Below, piece after piece: positions 59,223-64,000 of a DNA stretch of 64,000 nt (positions are counted from its first letter, which is position 1; the number at the start of each line of letters is the position of its first letter). The stretch lies in NCBI GenBank assembly GCA_932294295.1, contig OW028582.1:37092204-37156203 (forward strand), in the 5' to 3' direction. Below the pieces are notes generated by a model. It searched no databases. It saw only the letters and a list, made by a program, of their open reading frames with translations, and was not told where the DNA came from. The translations under genes and the position numbers were made by a program. Source of the stretch: Alitta virens. Taxonomy: Eukaryota > Annelida > Polychaeta > Phyllodocida > Nereididae.

Positions 59223-62200
59223 GTAAGTCTATTTTGTGCAATGTTTGGTTTTTGGCACTTCTCACCTTGGGTGTGGGTGGATGAGAGCTTTACGTCCTGT
59301 ATTTCTGCACCGATGGGCTAATTAGGACAGGCAGGGACCATGGCAATGAGACGAAGGATGAAACAGCCATCCAACTTAGGCTCGCCTGGGAATTGAACCC
59401 TAGACCCAGTGGTTGGAAGCCCAGCGTGCTGCTACCACTGAGCTAGGCCCCCGCCCTTTCTCAACGTGGACTTAAAAGTTAAAGGTCATGGGCCGATCAA
59501 AAGCATGATATTGGCGAGAATGTTCTGATTTTTTATATATAATTAAAAGAGTTTTTGATATGATTTCAATAATAGAGATTAAATTTAATAGTAATGTAGT
59601 GCAAGGACACTAATGATCACAGATATAACAATTAGCAGTTTCACAGAGCACATTGCAGGAGTCTATGAATTTTATGGAATGGTATTGTATATATTTGGAT
59701 ATCGGTAGCTAATTCTATTTTCGGCAAACTCATGTTTTTTTGAAACGTTTGTTGATATTTGTGTGTGTTTTTGGTTTTTACAAATTTAGTTTCCATGATA
59801 TTTAACAGAAATGGCTAGCGTTCTTAGACATTTTGACTTGACTCAGAATGACTACCCGCTGGGGGGGCCACATACAGTATATATGGCAATTGTCTAAAAC
59901 GCTGATCAAAATCCATTTTCCTGAGAATACTATGGCATACCCAGATAGCAATCCAAATCGACCCAGCATCCATGTTAACATCACCAACATCACGCCGACG
60001 TTGAAACGATTTGGAAAGCTATCTGTACTTTTGTAATGTAGGCCTATAATAATATGATATAATTCAATTGTTTTGACTGTCCCACTGTATATTTATCTGA
60101 GTTAAATGTCACCTTTTTCAGAATTAACAGCAGGAGGTAAAATATGGCGAGTGACGTGGGCTTTCTTGCGTTTTTTTCTCCTCCTCGGATTCCTCTACAT
60201 GTTTATCTGCTCTTTGGATTTCTTGGGCACTGCCTTCAATTTATTGGGAGGTAAGTTTATCGTTTGTATGATTACAGCAATAAGTCAAACATTTAGTTAT
60301 ACAGTTAGTTTCATTAAAAAAGGCCATCAAGTTGAACCTAAGCTAGACAACTTCTGCTATACGATGCTACCTGGCACTCAAGGGAACTGTCTGGCTATAG
60401 CTGGCTACTCAAAGCCAGATCTGAAAGTACATATTTACGATATATTAGGTACATTTCTTACATTTACCAAGGTTTTTTTTTTTCAGTGGTGGTAGGTGTA
60501 AGCCGAATATTAGATAGAAGTAGACAGAAGCAGCTGGCTTAAGTCAATTAAAGTTACAGCCAGGAATAGGTTGCTGTCTGTGGTGCACATTTATAATTAA
60601 AGTTTGGGTGAGAAAGAGAATAATAATAAAATTTAATTTTACAGTGATATTTGCACTATCTAATTTTTGTAATGCCGTATGTTCAATGTTTTAATTTTTT
60701 TCTTTCAATATTTATGTTGATAGTTACAATTATGAATGTTTTATATTCAATATCTATATTGATATTTACGTTCTCTTATATTTCAAGTTCCATATAAGTG
60801 CAATAAATATGCTGATATAATAATATATATATACATCTCCCTATATTTTATGTTCAATATGAGCGCAATATTTATGCTGATATTTACGTATGTCTAGTGT
60901 TCGTGTCCAATATAAATGTAGGCCTGCTGCAATAGTCATATTGAAATTTCATTCCTATAGTTTTTAGTATTCAGTATTAAAATGATATTAACATTACCTA
61001 ATATATTAACAAGATATCAATAAAATAAAATAAATAAAATAAATTCCATTGAATTATAAAGATTTATCTTACCTTAATATTTTGTGTTCAATACAAGTGC
61101 AGTAAACACTGATAGTGACATTTTCTAATATTCAATTTGCTAATGTTTTGTTTTAATTTTCTCTGCAGGCAAAACAGCAGGAAAAGCCTTCAGAGAGACT
61201 GACCTTCTGGACAACCCAATAGCTGGGCTTATGGTTGGAGTGCTGGTCACTGTTTTGGTTCAAAGTTCCTCAACATCAACTTCTATAATCATCACCATGG
61301 TCGGGGCTAACTGTAAGTATTACAGCAGATTTCATAGACTTGGAAACTACACTCCATATGACGTCATGTTAATCCTGGACTCCCATTGGTTAAAGCAGTC
61401 CCTCAACCAATGAGATCCCAGGATCCACATGACGTCAGTTCAGCTGCAAAGTGACCACATGCATTTTAGGAAAAAATGACAAAATGTATTTCACACTAGA
61501 AATATCTGCTCACACATTCTCAGATGCTAAGCGAAACATTTAGTAATTTTGGCCTGTCCAGAATGACTGATCCCAAACTTGACACAGTTCAACTTTGTCT
61601 TGGAAGTTAGTCAGTCATGAATTTCACAAATCTGATTAGTCAGATAATTGTTTACGTCTAGATATTGGTCAGATAATTGTTTATGTGTAAATATTACACG
61701 TAAACAATTATCTGACTAATATGTACACATAAACAATATTAGGATTCATTGTCAGAACTTAAGAACATGCTTATGTTTGGCAAACGTTAGGTAAATGTAT
61801 GTGATTCTGTTGGGCTAATTTGGCCTGCTGACATTAATTCAACGTCATTTTGCACAATTTACCAACTGTTTTGCAATGGTCAATGACTGGCTTAACGTCA
61901 ATTTCATTGTTAGAATGAGTTGTCATTAGACTGGTCAAATGTTCTGACAACATTGAGAATGTGCATGCACAATCAACATCTGGGGCATTCTATACCACTG
62001 TAAGGGTTGGTCCAAAGTTGGGTCCAACTCATACGAAACCAACTGCTTTGTTTTGTGCAAACAATATTCGAGCGAGCTTATAGGCAGAGACAGTCAACAC
62101 AACTTTTATGGATTAATGTTATAATATCTGTTGTTGACTTCCACGCTTTTTACTCCTTCAGTACTGGATGTCAAACAGGCTGTGTTCATCGTGATGGGAG

Positions 62201-63337
62201 CCAATATCGGAACAACTGTCACAAACACCATTGTGTCTCTTGCGCAAGCGCGGGAGAAGAACGAATTCCGAAGGGCATTTGGAGCAGCTACGGTACACGA
62301 CATGTTCAACTGGTTGACCGTCGTCATTCTTCTGCCGATAGAATGGGCAGCTGGAATGCTTCAGAGGTTAACGGCAGTAATCATCGAATCCATGCATCTG
62401 CAAACTTATGAAGAGGCAAAGCAAGACATATTGAAAGTCATTACAAAACCATTCACCAAACTAATCATCAAGGTTGGTACAACATTTATTCAAGAAAAAA
62501 ATTAGTTTTGTTCTCAGACTTCTCAAAATCCCAGATAGAATTTTAAGATCTGGTAAATATAGGACCACCGACATCTATTTTTAAAAAGAAACCGAGATAG
62601 TTTTTAAAGTTGAAACAACAGCGATGTTGATACGATGTTGGATTGGTATCAGCGATGTTGATACAATGTTGGTGTTGCATCAGCGATGTTGATACGACGT
62701 TATACCGACAGTGGTAATTATTGGCCAAATACTGGCCCGATTTGGAATACTATCTGGAGAACTCTTAAATATGAAGCAAAGAGGTTTTACCATACCATTA
62801 GAAAACTATACCTCCATATCAATAGCTCAATTAATGATGGTTGTCTGAATCTGCCTTTACCATAAGGCCAGAAAGCTGCTATGAGACTATATTTCACCCC
62901 CTATATAAACCATGGATGTCATTTTTCTATTTTAATTATAACATGCACAATTCAGGCCATTAAAGAATGGAGCATTCTCGGTACTAATTGAAAGATACTT
63001 AAATTTCAGATTGACAAGAAGGTCATATCCAACGTAGCCAAAGCTAAAACTGCTGAAGAACTGGATGCTGCTCTGAGTAAAGACATCCTAGTGACTTGGT
63101 GTTCAAAGAAGGGGAACCCATACAACACCACAGTGCTAGAAGAGGTTTCATGCTTCACCATGGATAATGTCACCACTAGTGTCAGTGATACAGTCACTTC
63201 AACAATGGCTACTTTCAATACAACCATCATTGATGCCTGGTCAAGTGTTAATGCCACCTTCAATGGCACAACTGAGGCACCTGAGACGTGTTATGCCAAT
63301 GTCACCAAAGTGGAGTATGAGAAAATCGAATACAGAT
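59111..63337 (+). CDS. SLC34: SLC34 (NaPi-II) sodium-dependent phosphate cotransporter, 5' half, five exons, runs off the window
   Basis: The family imports inorganic phosphate across the plasma membrane, coupled to sodium. Exons are 59111-59222, 60122-60250, 61169-61312, 62162-62472 and 63010-63337; all junctions are GT-AG and the phases join without a frameshift into 341 codons plus one base. Seen in the protein: an acidic cytosolic N-terminus (residues 14-30), a first membrane segment (about 52-80) with [15 protein letters not shown], then [20 protein letters not shown] (96-115) holding the family's QSSS motif of the first inverted repeat, [12 protein letters not shown] (140-151), the TVHDMFNW block (172-179), a hydrophobic segment (180-195), and a large loop (233-341) with six N-glycosylation sequons. 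Vertebrate NaPi-II proteins are about 640-690 residues, so roughly half is present; the second QSSS repeat lies beyond the edge. Identity is strong; which vertebrate paralogue is closest cannot be decided here. Confidence 0.95.
59269..59457 (-). mobile_element. SINE-A copy in SLC34 intron 1
   Basis: It has the same body and tRNA-like head as the other copies, antisense to the gene. The GGGTGTGGGTGGATGAG tail side starts about 45 bases after the exon 1 donor. Confidence 0.82.
59941..60026. mobile_element. MITE-P copy in SLC34 intron 1
   Basis: Inverted ends CCAGATAGCAATCCAAATCG and GATTTGGAAAGCTATCTG bound 86 bases. The interior has AACATCACCAACATCACG, again a short CAACATC-type repeat. Confidence 0.65.
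60122..60250 (+). CDS. SLC34: SLC34 exon 2: first membrane segment
   Basis: Acceptor TTTTTCAG ends at 60121 and donor GTAAGT begins at 60251. Residues 38-80 include a basic/aromatic lead-in (GGKIWRVTW) and a hydrophobic stretch with [13 protein letters not shown], the usual first transmembrane block of the family. Reading continues open past the donor for about 245 bases, but that sequence is a dispersed repeat shared with 23.2-23.5 kb and is intronic. Confidence 0.93.
60251..61168 (+). other. SLC34 intron 2 (dispersed repeat G)
   Basis: This is a 918-base intron. Bases 60290-60585 are a copy of repeat G, whose other copy lies inverted at 23180-23470. The rest is AT-rich with loosely repeated phrases of the type TTCAATATNTATGTTGATATTTACG between 60690 and 60960, and no coding signal. 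Confidence 0.88.
60290..60585 (+). repeat. Repeat G copy in SLC34 intron 2
   Basis: Begins tacagttagtttcatt about 45 bases after the exon 2 donor; contains ggctatagctggctactcaa and ttacagccaggaataggtt. Same family as 23180-23470. Confidence 0.78.
61169..61312 (+). CDS. SLC34: SLC34 exon 3: QSSS motif of first inverted repeat
   Basis: Acceptor CTCTGCAG ends at 61168 and donor GTAAGT begins at 61313. Residues 81-128 run from GKTAGKAF to [16 protein letters not shown] (109-119) is the family's signature; in characterised members it lies in a re-entrant region needed for ion and phosphate binding. The exon ends one base into a Leu codon completed by the next exon. Confidence 0.95.
61355..61438. 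repeat. Imperfect foldback with TGACGTCA and CCAAT in both arms
   Basis: The left arm tatgacgtcatgttaatcct..cattggtt pairs with the right arm aaccaatgag..aggatccaca..tgacgtcagt. It starts about 45 bases after the exon 3 donor. The CRE-like octamers are at 61359-61366 and 61430-61437. Confidence 0.6.
61669..61715. repeat. Near-perfect 22-bp-arm hairpin
   Basis: tcagataattgtttatgtgt and its complement surround a 3-base loop with one mismatch. A third partial copy of the arm lies at about 61640-61655. Confidence 0.7.
62162..62472 (+). CDS. SLC34: SLC34 exon 4: GANIGT and HDxFNW blocks
   Basis: The acceptor ACTCCTTCAG ends at 62161; the donor GTTGGT at 62473 is weaker than the others but keeps phase 0. 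Residues 129-232 contain [34 protein letters not shown] and the membrane segment [16 protein letters not shown], then a loop ending [10 protein letters not shown]. These conserved blocks follow the order known for NaPi-II proteins. At 311 bases it is the second longest of the visible coding exons. Confidence 0.94.
62473..63009 (+). other. SLC34 intron 4 (MITE-P insertion)
   Basis: This is a 537-base intron. The MITE-P copy at 62531-62757 occupies nearly half of it and carries three tandem copies of a 31-bp unit. Confidence 0.88.
62531..62757. mobile_element. MITE-P copy in SLC34 intron 4 with 31-bp tandem core
   Basis: The left end CCAGATAGAATTTTAAGATC and right end GATTTGGAATACTATCTGG bound 227 bases. 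The core word GCGATGTTGATAC starts at 62621, 62652 and 62683, a 31-bp period. The phrase CGATGTTGGATTGG is close to CGATGTTGGGTTG of the big minisatellite read on its minus strand. Confidence 0.65.
63010..63337 (+). CDS. SLC34: SLC34 exon 5: glycosylated extracellular loop
   Basis: The acceptor AAATTTCAG ends at 63009 and the donor GTAAGT begins at 63338. Residues 233-341 form the large hydrophilic loop between the two transport repeats. Six N-x-T sequons start at residues 271, 285, 302, 313, 317 and 329. Cysteines at 263, 280 and 326, plus a probable one formed across the next junction, are candidates for the loop disulfides known in the family. Ser/Thr are abundant between 287 and 320. The following exon is outside the window. 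Confidence 0.9.
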
Positions 63338-64000
63338 GTAAGTAAAAAATTTCCATTTTATGATTTTGAACTGGCTGGATTTTGGTATCATTTACATCTA
63401 CGTACGTTATCTACATTAAAGACTTTGTTTAGACAGTGCTCTTTTGCAATACCATAAAGTTGTATTACCGTGATTGTTATCACTAGATGGCGCAATGTGA
63501 CTATCAGGTGCTGCCACCTGTTGAAAGTTTGCATTAACGGCAATACAACGGAGCACTCTGCATGTAGTACAAATTTATATACAATTGGACCCGCAAATTA
63601 GGAAGAATTTGGGATTGCAAAATATTGTTCACTATAAGAATTATATGTGGGTCCGGATTAAAAGATTAGCACACGGTCAATTCTTTGACAATGAGACGGT
63701 CTTGAATCATAGCACCAATGTTAAATTTACATCTGTGGGGTGTGGGTGGGTGTGGGTGGATTAGGGCTTTACATCCTGTTTTTCTACACCTGATGGGCTA
63801 ATTAGGACAGGCAGACACCATGGCAATGAGATGAAGGATGAAACAGCCATCCAACTTAGGCTAGACCGGAAATCGAACCGCGGTAGCCAGTGGTTGGAAG
63901 CTCAGCACACTACCACTGAGCTAGGCATAGATTAAAGCAATCTCTCAGCCATTGGGCATCCTGGTTTCACATGATATTATCTAGAGTTGAGTTTCTAATT
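63338..64000 (+). other. SLC34 intron 5, incomplete
   Basis: It starts with GTAAGT after exon 5 and does not end before the window edge. It carries an antisense SINE-A copy (63737-63929). No further exon was seen in the remaining sequence. Confidence 0.8.
63737..63929 (-). mobile_element. SINE-A copy in SLC34 intron 5
   Basis: Full-length copy, antisense to the gene, with a GTGTGGGTGGGTGTGGG tail side and a head ending accactgagctaggc on the + strand. Confidence 0.82.

Larger units (their letters stand above)
59223..60121 (+). other. SLC34 intron 1 (SINE-A and MITE-P insertions)
   Basis: This is an 899-base intron with GTAAGT donor and TTTTTCAG acceptor. It contains an antisense SINE-A copy (59269-59457) starting about 45 bases after the donor, and an 86-base MITE-P copy (59941-60026) about 95 bases before the acceptor. 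The middle is AT-rich with nothing else recognised. Confidence 0.9.
61313..62161 (+). other. SLC34 intron 3 (two foldbacks)
   Basis: This is an 849-base intron. It holds an imperfect foldback at 61355-61438 with TGACGTCA and CCAAT in both arms, and an AT-rich near-perfect hairpin at 61669-61715. No SINE was seen. Confidence 0.88.

Noticed and set aside
60251..60495. Open continuation of SLC34 exon 2
   Set aside because: A consensus donor GTAAGT lies at 60251, the next exon joins in phase, and the extension is repeat G.
22510..63929. tRNA-like segments with A and B boxes
   Set aside because: They are SINE heads joined to a shared body, with imperfect anticodon stems, and not free tRNA genes.

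Overview
The window is a piece of an animal nuclear genome. It is AT-rich and dominated by repeats, and it holds one gene that can be recognised with confidence. The evidence for an animal is a spliced solute-carrier gene with GT-AG introns, tRNA-derived SINEs, non-LTR retrotransposon remnants of families common in aquatic invertebrates, many miniature inverted-repeat elements (MITEs) and long microsatellites. A marine invertebrate (deuterostome or lophotrochozoan) is the best guess. The sequence does not allow a species call.

The gene is the 5' half of an SLC34-type (NaPi-II) sodium-dependent phosphate cotransporter on the + strand. Five coding exons lie between 59111 and 63337 and encode residues 1-341. 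The rest of the gene lies beyond the right edge. A splice acceptor just before the start codon implies a non-coding first exon further upstream. Each complete intron, and the visible part of intron 5, contains a mobile-element copy or foldback.

Layout: 1-16.5 kb is gene-free, with microsatellites (ATCT, AATAC-like, CTTA, purine-rich), SINE copies, foldback elements, and a candidate LTR-like promoter module near 14.2-14.6 kb. 16.69-19.77 kb is a huge minisatellite built from 11-bp words organised into 44-bp and then 55-bp units; it keeps all reading frames open and so produces spurious ORFs of about 1000 codons. It lies next to a small MITE, and other copies of the same MITE family carry short internal repeats of the same word. 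20-37.5 kb has reverse-transcriptase fragments (25.1-25.6, 31.4-32.7, 36.5-37.2 kb), dispersed low-copy repeats, and a field of degenerate repeats carrying RFX/X-box-like palindromes (28.7-36.3 kb). 39-59 kb has more SINEs, GATA and CT microsatellites, members of a long dispersed family with an internal exact 40-bp tandem array, a hAT-like MITE with target duplication (46.06-46.39 kb) and a Harbinger-like MITE with TTA duplication (53.04-53.67 kb).

Two SINE families can be reconstructed from copies inside the window. SINE-A has a tRNA-like head with A and B boxes; all seven copies lie on the minus strand. SINE-B also has a tRNA-like head and ends in an (ATCT)n tail that appears to seed GATA microsatellites. 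No rRNA, functional tRNA gene, CRISPR array or prokaryotic feature was seen. Family names and TE classes are inferred from motifs by eye and not from database searches.
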